A stretch of DNA of 64,000 nucleotides from Rheinheimera sp. (GTDB taxonomy: Bacteria; Pseudomonadota; Gammaproteobacteria; Enterobacterales; Alteromonadaceae). Shown in pieces: positions 9,052 to 17,864 of the stretch. The stretch lies in NCBI GenBank assembly GCA_003543135.1, contig DPJG01000020.1:104003-168002 (forward strand). The letters are read 5' to 3'. Under the pieces are notes generated by a model. It had not been told where the DNA came from. It saw only the letters and a program-made list of their open reading frames with translations, and ran no database searches. Position 1 is the first letter of the stretch. Each line of letters begins with the position of its first letter. Both the position numbers and the translations under genes were made by a program.

Positions 9052-10116
9052 ATGGATTCTTTATCACAAATTGCGCTGGGTGCCGCCGTTAGTATTGCGG
9101 TATTTCGCCGCAGGCAGCCGCTCTGGCAGTCGGCAGCCCTTGGGGCTGTGCTGGGCACTTTGCCGGATCTGGATGTGCTGATCCAGCATGGTGATCCGAT
9201 TTCGGATATGACACTGCACCGCACTGAAAGCCATTCGTTGTTTTATCTGACCTTGTTATCACCCCTGCTGGCCTGGTTCTGGCTGAAAACCAGTCGCAGT
9301 GGCGGCAGCTTCCGGCGGGCGCTGCTTGGCGTCTGGCTGGTGCTTATTACCCACCCGCTGTTAGACACGCTGACCATCTACGGCACTCAGCTGCTGTTGC
9401 CTTTTACCGATTATCCCTTTGGGATAGGGTCGGTGTTTGTGATAGATCCGCTTTATACCTTGCTGCTGTTCTTCGGGCTGATCGTCACTATGCTGAAGAA
9501 AAATCTGCTGTGGAATCAGCTTGGGCTGGTATTCAGCTGTGGTTATCTGTTGTTTGGGATTGGTGCGCAGCAATGGGTGCAGCAACAGGTTGAACAACAG
9601 TTGCCAGCGCAGCAGGGGAAGGTGCTGGTCAGTGCCGCCCCTTTTAATACTTTATTGTGGCGGGTGTTGTGGCTGCAACCAGAGCAATACAGCGAAGCTT
9701 ATGTGTCGTTATTAGACCCGAAGCAGCAGATCCAATGGCAACATTATCCGCGTCAGCCAGAACTTATCCGTCAGTGGCAGCAGCAAGCTCAGGTGGCCAG
9801 AATTGCCTGGTTCAGCCATGGATTTTTCCAGTTAGCAGAGCAGCCAGGGCAGTTGGTGCTGACCGACTTACGACTAGGACTGGAGCCGGGTTACAGCTTC
9901 CGTTTTGTGTTAACACAAAATGACCAGGGCGAAGTGAGCAACATCACACAGCTGGACAGGCCGCCTGCGGACAGTCGCAGTCTGCGCTGGTTATGGCAAA
10001 GGGTGCAGGGTGACACTCAGCTGACGCTGGCGCAGTATCTGGCGTCAGAAGCAGGCGATAAGGCGCTTGCCGGTGATCAGCGAGAAGCAGTGCAGGGCAA
10101 AGCGGCTGACGAATAG
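9052..10116 (+). CDS. YdjM/DUF457-type membrane-bound metal-dependent hydrolase
   Basis: 354 residues. The start MDSLSQIALGAA and LPDLDVLI followed by HRTESHSLFYL (about residues 43-66) are the family hallmarks; Asp and His residues in these motifs are the presumed metal ligands. Four or so hydrophobic segments follow within the first 170 residues, then a soluble C-terminal region of about 170 residues. This half is longer than in E. coli YdjM. The YdjM family is LexA-regulated in E. coli, but I see no LexA box here. True substrate unknown. The gene ends 20 bases before a convergent gene. Confidence 0.8.
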   Translation: MDSLSQIALGAAVSIAVFRRRQPLWQSAALGAVLGTLPDLDVLIQHGDPISDMTLHRTESHSLFYLTLLSPLLAWFWLKTSRSGGSFRRALLGVWLVLITHPLLDTLTIYGTQLLLPFTDYPFGIGSVFVIDPLYTLLLFFGLIVTMLKKNLLWNQLGLVFSCGYLLFGIGAQQWVQQQVEQQLPAQQGKVLVSAAPFNTLLWRVLWLQPEQYSEAYVSLLDPKQQIQWQHYPRQPELIRQWQQQAQVARIAWFSHGFFQLAEQPGQLVLTDLRLGLEPGYSFRFVLTQNDQGEVSNITQLDRPPADSRSLRWLWQRVQGDTQLTLAQYLASEAGDKALAGDQREAVQGKAADE

Positions 10117-10135
10117 TAAAGGGCCGGACGCAGCT

Positions 10136-10882
10136 TTATTTTACCCAACGAAAAGCCCTTAACAGCTCGGCCATCACATGTCCGGAGTACCAGCGGCCAT
10201 GGGACAGGATCAGTCTTTTCGGCTGCCAGGCCAGCATCTGCAACACGGCGCTGCGTAAAGAGCCTTTGTGATGGCGAAAACGCCAGCGCAAATCCAGCGG
10301 GGCTTTACCGTCTGGGTCCACATTGCCAGCCAGCCAGAACAAAGGCCTGCTCCAGAGCGGGCATTTATCCAATTCAAAATTTTCAATCAGACAGGCCAGG
10401 ATCAAGGTTTTACTGGGCTGGTGAAAAAACACCGTTTCCTGATGGCTGGAGTTCTGCTGATGGGCGCCAGCACTGATCAGCAAAAAGCGCACTTCAGCTG
10501 GCCACCCGGCTGCGGCAAGGCTGTCCGGAGCAAAACCCAGTTCACAATCTGCCTGCTGTGTCAGATGACGCGACAATGCCCTTTGTTGCACTGCCGGAGG
10601 CAGCCACACCAAAGCGTCAGGGCAAGCCTGCTGCCATTCTTGCAGATAGGCATAATGCAGCCAGTTGGGTGTGACCAGATGTTGTATCGGGCCCAGTTGT
10701 TGAACCTGAGCCAATAATTGTGGCCTGAATGCCACAGGCGCATGCAACCAGATGCCACCGTTTTCCAGCCGGATAATGGTCATCCGGGTTGGAAAAGGCA
10801 GGCCAAAATACGACACTGCCGGGCCATCAGCCAGCCAGATATTGTCGGCAACGGGTTTTAATACAAAAAGCGGCGGATACAT
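10136..10882 (-). CDS. DUF4336 protein (metallo-beta-lactamase-like fold)
   Basis: 248 residues from ATG 10882, preceded by AAGGA at a 10-base distance; a TTG start at 10924 would add 14 residues without a ribosome site. The pattern NIWLADGPAVSYFGLPFPTRMTIIRLENGGIWLHAPV, then QHLVTPNWLHYAYLQEWQQACPDA, matches DUF4336, whose members resemble the metallo-beta-lactamase fold but lack a full HxHxDH site. A late His in LILSHGRWY is conserved in the family. No enzymatic activity is established for it. Confidence 0.75.
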   Translation of the reverse strand: MYPPLFVLKPVADNIWLADGPAVSYFGLPFPTRMTIIRLENGGIWLHAPVAFRPQLLAQVQQLGPIQHLVTPNWLHYAYLQEWQQACPDALVWLPPAVQQRALSRHLTQQADCELGFAPDSLAAAGWPAEVRFLLISAGAHQQNSSHQETVFFHQPSKTLILACLIENFELDKCPLWSRPLFWLAGNVDPDGKAPLDLRWRFRHHKGSLRSAVLQMLAWQPKRLILSHGRWYSGHVMAELLRAFRWVK

Positions 10883-11136
10883 AACATCACAATCCTTGTG
10901 CGGCCGGGCTACGCCGTTATTCAAGCGGAACTTCGGGCCGACCGCAACAAAACAATGTAATAAATGTAAATGGTATGATTTATTTTGTTGAAGAGTCTTG
11001 TCTTTCTAAATCCGGTGAATTGGGCAATCTGTGCAGGCTCCCCAGACTTACGACTGTGCTGAGGCGCAGAAAGCAAAATATGCAGTTTGGTTTTGGTAAC
11101 ACTACTTTACTGGCTCTGTTTGCAGCTTGCCGTTTT

Positions 11137-12588
11137 TTAGCTGCGGTTCCACAGGTTCTGATTTTTGAGCAGGGTAAAAAACTCATCTGGCCCCCAGCAT
11201 TTGGGGATCAAATCCATCTTGCTGCGTTCTTCAAAGTTTGACACCAGTTTGCTGAGGATTTCCTTCAGCCTTTCTTCGCTCATCCGTTCCAGTTTTTTCT
11301 GCGCTTGTGGAAAATACAGATTGTTGTCGCGTTTCACCACCAGGTTGCTGCCGGCATGGGTGTAGTTCAGATTACGGGTCACCACCCGACAACCCGGTTG
11401 GTCGCTTTCGGCCGGATACAGGCTGTTGACGATGGCATATTCGTACCTGTCCAAATCTTTTTGATCCGAGTCTTTTGGAATATAGGTAATGCCATAACCC
11501 TGCGGGAAATCACCGGTAATTTGCAGCAGACTGTCCACTATGGCCGCCGGGTACCAGCCTTTGGCAACGCCGGCTCTGAGTACTGCCGCCACTTTCGGCA
11601 GCTGGTCATAACGGTAGTTTTGTTTGCTCGGCAGTACCACTGAAACATAAACCTGAGGTATTTTTAACAGATTGCCAATACCATCTTCAGGTTGAATGGC
11701 TTCTTTAAGTAAGTGGCTGATAAATAACTGTTTATCTTGTTCCTGCAGATTAAAACGGTCGCGCTCAGTTTTGGAGTTCCCGATATAGGTATCCAGTCCC
11801 AGGCCGTTTTTCAGATAGTCCTGGCTTTGTTCATAACTGATACGCAGCAGTTCCTGCCGCTCCTCACTGGTCAGGGTGCGGAACTCGTCCAGGTCGCCGT
11901 TTTCACCCAATAAAATTTGCCGGGCTGCCGGGTGTTGCAGGCCAATATCCTGCAGCAATACTGCCATCACCAGCGGGATTTGAATTTCTTCCAGAAAAGG
12001 CGAATACAGCAAGTCGGTTTGTTCGGATTTTTGTTGTTCAGTGTCTAAAACTTTATTCAGCACATAACGGTTTTTAATTTGCTGATCGGCCAGCAGCTGG
12101 TCCAGCAACAGGACTGCCAGGATGGCTTTGTAGGCATGTTTGTGACGCTGGTTAATTTGCGGCACCTGCCGGCCTTTGGTCGGCGAAATCAGCTGGATGG
12201 TGCCGAGGGCGCGGGCGGCCTGTACACGGATTTCCTGTGGGTTATCACCTTCGAGCAGATGCAGCAGATGGCGGGCTACCTGCTTTAAATTACGGATGCG
12301 ATCGAGCCGGTAATCCTGTTGCAACCGGCGTTTTTCTTTCAGCTGGGCCCGAACTTCGCTGAGCAGCTGTGCTCCTTTGCCGCTGCTTTTGCCAGAACCT
12401 TCCTGTTTTTCCGCCAGTTCCTGCTCGCGTTGTTCGAGATTGGCAATTTCCTGAACTTCCGGCGATGAAAAATATTGGTTGGCCTGCTCATAAATAGAGT
12501 CTCTGCGAGCAGTGACATCATAAATTTTGCTCAGCAGATCTTTAATGTTTTTGGTGGCGGCGGTATTACCAAACTGAGATTGATTCAT
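11137..12588 (-). CDS. degenerate HD-GYP-like protein, copy A
   Basis: 483 residues from ATG 12588 (AAGGA upstream; the GTG at 12606 lies on that ribosome site). No signal peptide or membrane helix. An N-terminal coiled-coil-like stretch (about 30-110) is Glu/Gln-rich. The middle reads IQIPLVMAVLLQDIGLQHPA, shaped like the HD-GYP LLHDIGK motif but with Gln213-Asp214 instead of His-Asp. The C-terminal part (GDFPQGYG near 359-366, then YEYAIVNSLYP) looks like the P-x-G region that ends many HD-GYP proteins. HHE and GYP motifs are missing. I infer a non-catalytic relative, perhaps a nucleotide sensor. A paralogue lies at 41902-43374. Confidence 0.75.
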   Translation of the reverse strand: MNQSQFGNTAATKNIKDLLSKIYDVTARRDSIYEQANQYFSSPEVQEIANLEQREQELAEKQEGSGKSSGKGAQLLSEVRAQLKEKRRLQQDYRLDRIRNLKQVARHLLHLLEGDNPQEIRVQAARALGTIQLISPTKGRQVPQINQRHKHAYKAILAVLLLDQLLADQQIKNRYVLNKVLDTEQQKSEQTDLLYSPFLEEIQIPLVMAVLLQDIGLQHPAARQILLGENGDLDEFRTLTSEERQELLRISYEQSQDYLKNGLGLDTYIGNSKTERDRFNLQEQDKQLFISHLLKEAIQPEDGIGNLLKIPQVYVSVVLPSKQNYRYDQLPKVAAVLRAGVAKGWYPAAIVDSLLQITGDFPQGYGITYIPKDSDQKDLDRYEYAIVNSLYPAESDQPGCRVVTRNLNYTHAGSNLVVKRDNNLYFPQAQKKLERMSEERLKEILSKLVSNFEERSKMDLIPKCWGPDEFFTLLKNQNLWNRS

Positions 12589-12810
12589 CCACTGAGGTCC
12601 TTGCACTCAAAGCCTACAACAAAGTCCGTGCTTTGCGACTGCTGCGGTGTTGCGCCGCAGAGTTCACTAACTCTAGTCTTGTTTTTGTTTGATGCCAGTT
12701 ATCACAAGAAACAAAATATACCGCAATACGTCTGCTGCAAAAAAGGGAATTCGACAAATTCTGTAAAAGTTGCTTTGCTGTAACAAGGAGTTAGCAACAC
12801 TGAGGTAAAG

Positions 12811-13896
12811 ATGCGGATAGCAGTGATAGGGGGCGGCATTAACGGGCTGGCCAGCGCATGGCAGCTGGCGTTGGCCGGGCATCAGGTGGAGCTCTTTGAG
12901 CGGGATGCACTGATGCAGGCCACCAGTGCCGCTTCCAGCAAATTGTTGCATGGTGGTTTGCGTTATCTGGAACAGGGCCATATACGGCTGGTGCAGGAGG
13001 CGCTGCGCGAACGACGCTGGTGGATCAAAAAGGCTCCCAGACTGACCCGGCGTTTACCTATTTTATATCCGATTTATCAGGATGGCCGCAGGCCACGCTG
13101 GCAACTGAAAATTGGCCTCTGGTTATACGACTTTTTATCCGGACGCAAAGGCATAGGCCGCCATCGCTGGTTAACACCAGCGCAGCTGTTGCGCTGCAGT
13201 CCGGAGTTAAATCCGGAGGGGCTGACCGGCGGTTATTTATTTTTTGATGGCCAGATGCAGGATCAGCAATTAGGCCTTTGGGTGGCGGCGCAGGCTGAAA
13301 AACAAGGGGTGAAAATTCACCAGCATAGCCCTGTGGCCGCAGTCAGGGCCAATGGCGCGCTGCAACTGCAAGGCAGTAGCAACTGGCTGCAGTTTGACCG
13401 TGTTATTAATGTCGCCGGGCCCTGGAGTAATCAGTTGCTGGAACAATCCGGCCTTGTAGTGCAGCAGCAGCTGGATCTGGTGCGCGGCAGCCATTTATTG
13501 CTGCCGCCGGTCAGCAAATACGGCCATATGCTGGAAGTGCCGGGCGAGAAGCGTATTGTGTTTGTATTGCCCTATCAGGGGCAAACCTTATTGGGCACCA
13601 CAGAAGTACGACAAAGCCTGGCCGAACCTATTGCCTGTAGTCATGAAGAAAGATCTTATCTGCTGGATTTATATAACCATTATTTTGTCACCAGCCGCAA
13701 TGCCGCCGATATAATCCGCGAATTTGCCGGGGTGCGGCCTTTGCTTGGCGGCAGTGACAATGCCAGCACCGCCAGTCGTGAATACAGCATGCACTGGCAG
13801 CAGCAGCTGTTAACTGTGACGGGCGGTAAATGGACCACAGCCCGCGCTCTGGCGCGGCAAGTGGTGCAGCAGGTGTTATTGTCCGATAAAAATTAA
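12811..13896 (+). CDS. short GlpD-like FAD-dependent oxidoreductase
   Basis: 361 residues; GAGG lies 6 bases upstream of ATG 12811. The FAD-binding GxGxxG motif opens the protein (IGGGINGLASAWQ, residues 5-17), and motifs of glycerol-3-phosphate dehydrogenase follow: SSKLLHGGLRYLEQG, the catalytic-domain DLVRGSHLLLP, and the closing VTGGKWTTARALA. True GlpD is about 500 residues; this protein stops right after GGKWTTAR, so the C-terminal helical domain is absent. It likely oxidises glycerol-3-phosphate or a similar hydroxy compound at the membrane, but the substrate is uncertain. No glp operon genes adjoin it. Confidence 0.8.
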   Translation: MRIAVIGGGINGLASAWQLALAGHQVELFERDALMQATSAASSKLLHGGLRYLEQGHIRLVQEALRERRWWIKKAPRLTRRLPILYPIYQDGRRPRWQLKIGLWLYDFLSGRKGIGRHRWLTPAQLLRCSPELNPEGLTGGYLFFDGQMQDQQLGLWVAAQAEKQGVKIHQHSPVAAVRANGALQLQGSSNWLQFDRVINVAGPWSNQLLEQSGLVVQQQLDLVRGSHLLLPPVSKYGHMLEVPGEKRIVFVLPYQGQTLLGTTEVRQSLAEPIACSHEERSYLLDLYNHYFVTSRNAADIIREFAGVRPLLGGSDNASTASREYSMHWQQQLLTVTGGKWTTARALARQVVQQVLLSDKN

Positions 13897-13953
13897 CCTG
13901 AAGTTGTCGCTGCTGCCGGGCGGGTAAAGCTGCAATAAATTTTTTATCAGGTA

Positions 13954-13981
13954 TGAACCTCAGGCTGTGCTGCCTCGTCTT
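13954..13981 (+). promoter_or_regulatory. candidate ECF-type promoter in front of the sigma factor gene
   Basis: TGAACCT (13954-13960) and CGTCT (13976-13980) are 15 bases apart, matching the common ECF pattern of an AAC -35 box and a CGTC -10 box. It ends 40 bases upstream of the sigma factor ATG. ECF genes are often autoregulated this way. Seen by eye only; one copy in the window. Confidence 0.4.
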
Positions 13982-14020
13982 GAGTACAGGTTCACATCAG
14001 CGCGACAACACAAGGGCAGC

Positions 14021-14554
14021 ATGACCAAAGCACAACTGGATTTATTGGTACTGGCATGGCAGGACGGCCGCTCTGAAGCTTTTGTCTTGTTGTATCAGTT
14101 TTATCAGCCAAAACTTTGCCATTTTGCTGCGTATTTACTGGGAAACAGTGCAGTTGCTGAAGATTTAGTGCAAAACGTCTGGTTAAAACTCAGCCGTCGT
14201 TTGCAGCGGCTGGAAGATCCAAGGCTGTTTGCCAGTTGGTTATACAAAGCAGTGCGCTGGGAAGTGCTGGACTGGCAAAAAAGCGCCAGTCAGCGCCGGC
14301 AAGTGCCGCTGGACGAAACAACTGAGGCCTTGTTGTGGTATACGCCCGCCGAGCAAGATTCTGGTTTATATCAGGCCATTGCCACTCTGGCGCCTGCGGA
14401 ACAACTGGTGCTGTTGCTGCATTATTTTCATCAGTGTGAGCTGACTGAAATTGCGCTGATCCTGAATCTGCCAACCGGCACGGTCAAATCGCGGTTATTC
14501 CGTGCCCGCCAGCAACTTAAACAACAGCTCGACGGAGATTATGATGAACAATAA
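14021..14554 (+). CDS. ECF-family RNA polymerase sigma factor
   Basis: 177 residues from ATG 14021, preceded by AAGGGC. An upstream start at 13967 would read through the candidate promoter and adds no family sequence. Region 2 is clear (AFVLLYQFYQPKLCHFAAYLLGN then AEDLVQNVWLKL, about 17-65), as is the region-4 helix-turn-helix (ELTEIALILNLPTGTVKSRLFRAR, about 143-166). ECF factors direct RNA polymerase to special promoters, usually held back by a membrane anti-sigma factor. The next gene overlaps it by 11 bases and encodes a membrane protein. Confidence 0.9.
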   Translation: MTKAQLDLLVLAWQDGRSEAFVLLYQFYQPKLCHFAAYLLGNSAVAEDLVQNVWLKLSRRLQRLEDPRLFASWLYKAVRWEVLDWQKSASQRRQVPLDETTEALLWYTPAEQDSGLYQAIATLAPAEQLVLLLHYFHQCELTEIALILNLPTGTVKSRLFRARQQLKQQLDGDYDEQ

Positions 14555-14930
14555 ACAACAAGCAGCAGAACTGGCGGCACAAGCCTATCAGCTGGATAAG
14601 CTGATGCGGGAAGAGCAGGGTTTAATGCCGTTGATCCAATCCGGTTTTCGCGGTGGTTTAAAACCTTTGATGATCCTGGCTTATCTGTTGGCGTTGCTGC
14701 TGACGGTTGCCATCGTTTTTTGTGCGTATCAGTTTTTCACGGTAGAGGCGGCACAACAAAACTTTTGGGGTTTTTGTCTGATGCTGGCCTTTCAGGCGCA
14801 AGTGGGCACCAAAATCTGGATCTGGCTGGAAATGAACAGGACATCCACAGTGCGGGAACTGAAAAGAGTGGAGCTGGCGCTGGCACAGCTGCAGGCCCAG
14901 GCTGTCGCACAGGCAGCAGCTGAGCGCTGA
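14544..14930 (+). CDS. two-helix membrane partner of the ECF sigma factor (DUF6768-like)
   Basis: 128 residues from ATG 14544, with GGAG 6 bases before it; ATG 14541 is almost equivalent. A polar N-terminus of about 35 residues is followed by two membrane helices (about 40-62 and 72-92) and a short helical tail (RELKRVELALAQLQAQ). The segment KIWIWLEMNRTSTVRELKR resembles the DUF6768 family, often encoded after ECF sigma factors; I am only moderately sure of that name. No ZAS/RskA zinc motif (HxxxCxxC) is visible. It overlaps the sigma gene, so an anti-sigma or signalling role is the natural inference. Confidence 0.65.
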   Translation: MNNKQQAAELAAQAYQLDKLMREEQGLMPLIQSGFRGGLKPLMILAYLLALLLTVAIVFCAYQFFTVEAAQQNFWGFCLMLAFQAQVGTKIWIWLEMNRTSTVRELKRVELALAQLQAQAVAQAAAER

Positions 14931-14945
14931 GCAGAACTACAATAA

Positions 14946-14970
14946 AAAAGGCAGCCTTTGTGCTGCCTTT
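14946..14970. terminator. bidirectional terminator between the ECF operon and argA
   Basis: AAAGGCAGC and GCTGCCTTT form a 9-bp stem with an A-run on the left and a T-run on the right, so it can work for both convergent transcripts. Confidence 0.8.
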
Positions 14971-14975
14971 TGTCG

Positions 14976-16298
14976 TTAAGTTAAATCCAACGCCAGAATT
15001 TTGGAGCGGCGCTGGTAGTTATACAACTGCTGTTTTTTCGCCGGTAAATCTTCGACGTTTTTCAGCTCAAAACCATGTTCTAAAAACCAGTGAATACTGC
15101 GGGTGGTCAGTGCAAACAGGGTTTTGTATTTACGCTGGCGCGCCAGCTGAATAATGTTTTTTAGCAGCAAGGTGCCACGGTCGGCGTCGCGATAGTTTGG
15201 ATGCACCGCCAGGCAGGCAAATTCACCGACGTTTTCTTCCGGAAACGGATATAACGCCGCGCAGCCAATCACTAAACCATCGCGTTCAATCAGCACAAAC
15301 TGGTCAATTTCCATTTCCAGCTGTTCGCGGGAACGGCGTACCAGCAAACCCTGTTGTTCCAGCGGCCGGATCAAATCCAGAATACCGCCGATGTCGTTAA
15401 TGGTGGCACCACGCAGCCGTTCGGCCGCTTCGGTAACAATCTGGGTACCAATACCGTCGCGCGAGAACAGCTCCTGCAGCAAAGCGCCATTGACGCTGTT
15501 ACTGACCAGGTGGCAACGCGGAATGCCGGCGCGGCTGGCGCTGATAGCAGCGTGCAAAAAGGCCAGGGTGGCAGTGCAGGCGCCGGGTTGTTGCTCCATT
15601 TGTTGCATAATGACTTCAGCGTCATTGGGCATCAATTCGGCAATAATTTCGCCGTCTGCATCCACAATGCCGCCAATGTCGGTAAAACCAATCATTTTGT
15701 CGGCACGCAGTTTAATCGCCACCTGAGTGGCAATTTCTTCGGCGGTCAGGTTAAAACTTTCGCCTGTGACCGAAGCGGCAACCGGCCCCATCAACACAAT
15801 ACAGTTTTGATCGAGCTGACGGCGGATACCCGCCACGTCAATACGGCGCACCCGGCCACTGTGGTGGTAATCCACACCTTCATCCACACCCAAAGGCTGG
15901 GCAATGACAAAGTTGCCGCTGACCACGTTGATCTGGGCGTTATGCATAGGGGTGTTAGACAAACTCATCGACAAGCGGGCGGTGATATCCAGCTGCAAAG
16001 CACCGGCCACTTGTTTAATCAGTTTAAAAGAGTCGTCGTCTGTGACCCTGATCCTGTTGTGGTATTGCGCCAATAAACCATGTTGCTCCAGCGCCTGGTT
16101 AATTTGTGGCCTGGCGCCATACACCAGCACTATCTTGATACCAAGGCTGTTCAGCAAAGCAATGTCATTGATAATACTGCGAAAACCGGGTTGGATCATG
16201 GCCTCACCGCCCAGCATCACCACAAAGGTTTTGCCACGGTGTGCATTGACATAAGGGGCCGACTGGCGAAATCCATCAACAATTTCAGTGGTACGCAC
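14976..16298 (-). CDS. argA: N-acetylglutamate synthase
   Basis: 440 residues, matching the classic two-domain ArgA (443 in E. coli). The N-terminal amino-acid-kinase-like domain (about 1-285; [12 protein letters not shown] and [11 protein letters not shown]) binds arginine as feedback inhibitor, and the C-terminal GNAT domain (about 290-440; [24 protein letters not shown]) carries acetyl transfer from acetyl-CoA to glutamate. This is the first step of arginine synthesis. It is a single gene. I looked for AT-rich ARG boxes in the upstream 100 bases and found none that match well. Confidence 0.95.
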   Translation of the reverse strand: MRTTEIVDGFRQSAPYVNAHRGKTFVVMLGGEAMIQPGFRSIINDIALLNSLGIKIVLVYGARPQINQALEQHGLLAQYHNRIRVTDDDSFKLIKQVAGALQLDITARLSMSLSNTPMHNAQINVVSGNFVIAQPLGVDEGVDYHHSGRVRRIDVAGIRRQLDQNCIVLMGPVAASVTGESFNLTAEEIATQVAIKLRADKMIGFTDIGGIVDADGEIIAELMPNDAEVIMQQMEQQPGACTATLAFLHAAISASRAGIPRCHLVSNSVNGALLQELFSRDGIGTQIVTEAAERLRGATINDIGGILDLIRPLEQQGLLVRRSREQLEMEIDQFVLIERDGLVIGCAALYPFPEENVGEFACLAVHPNYRDADRGTLLLKNIIQLARQRKYKTLFALTTRSIHWFLEHGFELKNVEDLPAKKQQLYNYQRRSKILALDLT

Positions 16299-16641
16299 GC
16301 TCTGTTTGGTTCCTTCTGGATAAGTGGTTCATGTCATACAGTTTTTGCATGACAGCAGCATGAACTTGAGTGTAGTGGAAAATCACCACAACAGCGCTGA
16401 GCGAAAGCTCCGCAGGCGGAAGCTGCTGTGGACTGGGTAAACGGCGCGTACTTTAAAACAAAAGTGGATAAATATCCAACAGAAATTTCTGGTTTATCTC
16501 TGGTTTGTCTGGTGGCATTTGCCAGTGAATCTCTGTTGTTGCTGCAAATTGATCTGCCGGGTTTTTTGGTGCTGTTCTATCCTGTTTTACTGCATGATTA
16601 TGCGCATTGTCAGGACGGCATTTTGTGTTTTTACCTCGCCA
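16299..16641. other. intergenic region upstream of argA
   Basis: Together with the terminator to its right this gap is about 400 bases. It should carry the argA promoter. A small hairpin (GAGC GAAA GCTC near 16399) is present. A 99-codon frame from 16428 crosses the terminator and the ygiC stop, and shows no family features, so I do not call it a gene. Confidence 0.3.
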
Positions 16642-16669
16642 ATAAAAAAGCAGCACCAGGTGCTGCTTT
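16642..16669 (-). terminator. intrinsic terminator after ygiC
   Basis: On the minus strand a stem AAAGCAGCA/TGCTGCTTT with a short loop is followed by T6. It sits 35 bases after the ygiC stop. Confidence 0.85.
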
Positions 16670-16703
16670 GATATCGATAACTGTCAGATCAACAGCTATT
16701 TGC

Positions 16704-17858
16704 TTAGTCCAGAATAATATGAGGTAAAAAGCGGGAACTGTCTTTGGTGATCAAAGTGTTGTCTTCACGAATACCCATACCGGCGGCACTGTCACCGACC
16801 AGCCAGGAGCCAATTAAAGTGTAACTCTGGTCAAATTTAGGCAGCGGATAAAACTCCTGCCGGATAAAACCAGCGTCGGTATAAGGGCCGTCCACTGTCA
16901 GTTTGTTACCTTGTGGGTCTATCAGCTCAATATTGGCGCCTTCACGCGAATACAAAGGTTTACGCACCCAGCCAGAACGCAACGAAGCTTCACCCGGGCT
17001 TTCAAAAAAGCTGGGTAGCAGGTTTGGGTGATTCGGGAACTTTTGCCACAACAGTGGCAATATGCCTTTGTTGGATAACAACATTTTCCAGGCAGGTTCC
17101 AGCCACTGGGTGTCTGAGGTTAATAAATGCTGGCCAAATTCTTCCCGCAGCATAAATTCCCACGGATACAGCTTAAACATGGCCTGCACCGGAAAATCAT
17201 CCGCATCCACTAGCTGACCGTTAATTTCACCCAGCTGTTCCAGCGCTAAAAAGCGCCCGTCGATGCCGGCCTGAGTGGCAATATCCAGCAGATAATTCAC
17301 CGTGCCTTTGTCTTCAATATTGTCGCCAATGCAGCTGAAATAACAGGGCTGGCGCAAAGGCATGGTGGCAAAAGCCTGCTCCAGTTTGTCCTGTAGTGAA
17401 TTAAACTGGTCGGCACCTTGTGGCAGCTGCCCACGCATCATTTGATCTTCCAGCCACACCCATTGGAAAAAGCCGGTTTCAAATAACGAGGTAGGGGTGT
17501 CGTAATTGAGCTCCAGCAATTTGGCCGGGCCTTTGCCATGATAAGCCAAATCCAGCCGGCCATATAAATGCGGCTGAGAGGTACGCCAGGACTGCGCCAG
17601 CCAGTCCCAGTATGGCTCCGGTACTTCCAATAGCCTTAACTTTTGCTCGTCAGCCAGAATATCCGGCACCAGCGACAAGGCCATCTGGTGCAGCTCTTCA
17701 GTCGGCGCTTCTATGTCCTGTTCAATCTGCTGCAGGCTGAACTGGTAATAAGCGCTTTCGTCCCAATAAGCTTCACCGTCAAAGGTGTGAAAATCAAAAC
17801 CGACACTTTCGGCATATTGCCGCCAGCCCGGCCTTTCGTGAATTGCAACTTTTTTCAT
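16704..17858 (-). CDS. ygiC: glutathionylspermidine synthase-like ATP-grasp protein (YgiC/YjfC)
   Basis: 384 residues, the length of E. coli YgiC/YjfC (386-387). It aligns with the synthetase half of glutathionylspermidine synthase: KLLELNYDTPTSLFETG (about 113-129) and LYSREGANIELID (about 303-315) are signature stretches of the ATP-grasp site. YgiC/YjfC ligate amines to peptides by analogy, but their physiological product is not established and the amidase half is absent. It begins 6 bases after ygiB, and these two follow the DUF350 gene, so all three form one operon ended by the terminator at 16642. Confidence 0.88.
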   Translation of the reverse strand: MKKVAIHERPGWRQYAESVGFDFHTFDGEAYWDESAYYQFSLQQIEQDIEAPTEELHQMALSLVPDILADEQKLRLLEVPEPYWDWLAQSWRTSQPHLYGRLDLAYHGKGPAKLLELNYDTPTSLFETGFFQWVWLEDQMMRGQLPQGADQFNSLQDKLEQAFATMPLRQPCYFSCIGDNIEDKGTVNYLLDIATQAGIDGRFLALEQLGEINGQLVDADDFPVQAMFKLYPWEFMLREEFGQHLLTSDTQWLEPAWKMLLSNKGILPLLWQKFPNHPNLLPSFFESPGEASLRSGWVRKPLYSREGANIELIDPQGNKLTVDGPYTDAGFIRQEFYPLPKFDQSYTLIGSWLVGDSAAGMGIREDNTLITKDSSRFLPHIILD

Positions 17859-17864
17859 CCGGGC

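Noticed and set aside
11142-11162. 21-base exact match with 41922-41942 taken as a possible mobile or attachment repeat
   Set aside because: Both copies encode the same QNLWNR end of paralogous proteins; protein conservation explains it.
10975-11241. 88-codon plus-strand frame opposite the end of HD-GYP-like copy A
   Set aside because: Half of it is antisense to a well-supported gene and the rest shows no coding signs.
16299-16400. Possible ARG boxes upstream of argA
   Set aside because: No AT-rich TGAAT/ATTCA-type palindrome found; only loose partial matches.
16428-16727. 99-codon plus-strand frame between argA and ygiC
   Set aside because: It runs through a strong terminator and the end of ygiC, has no ribosome site and no family features.
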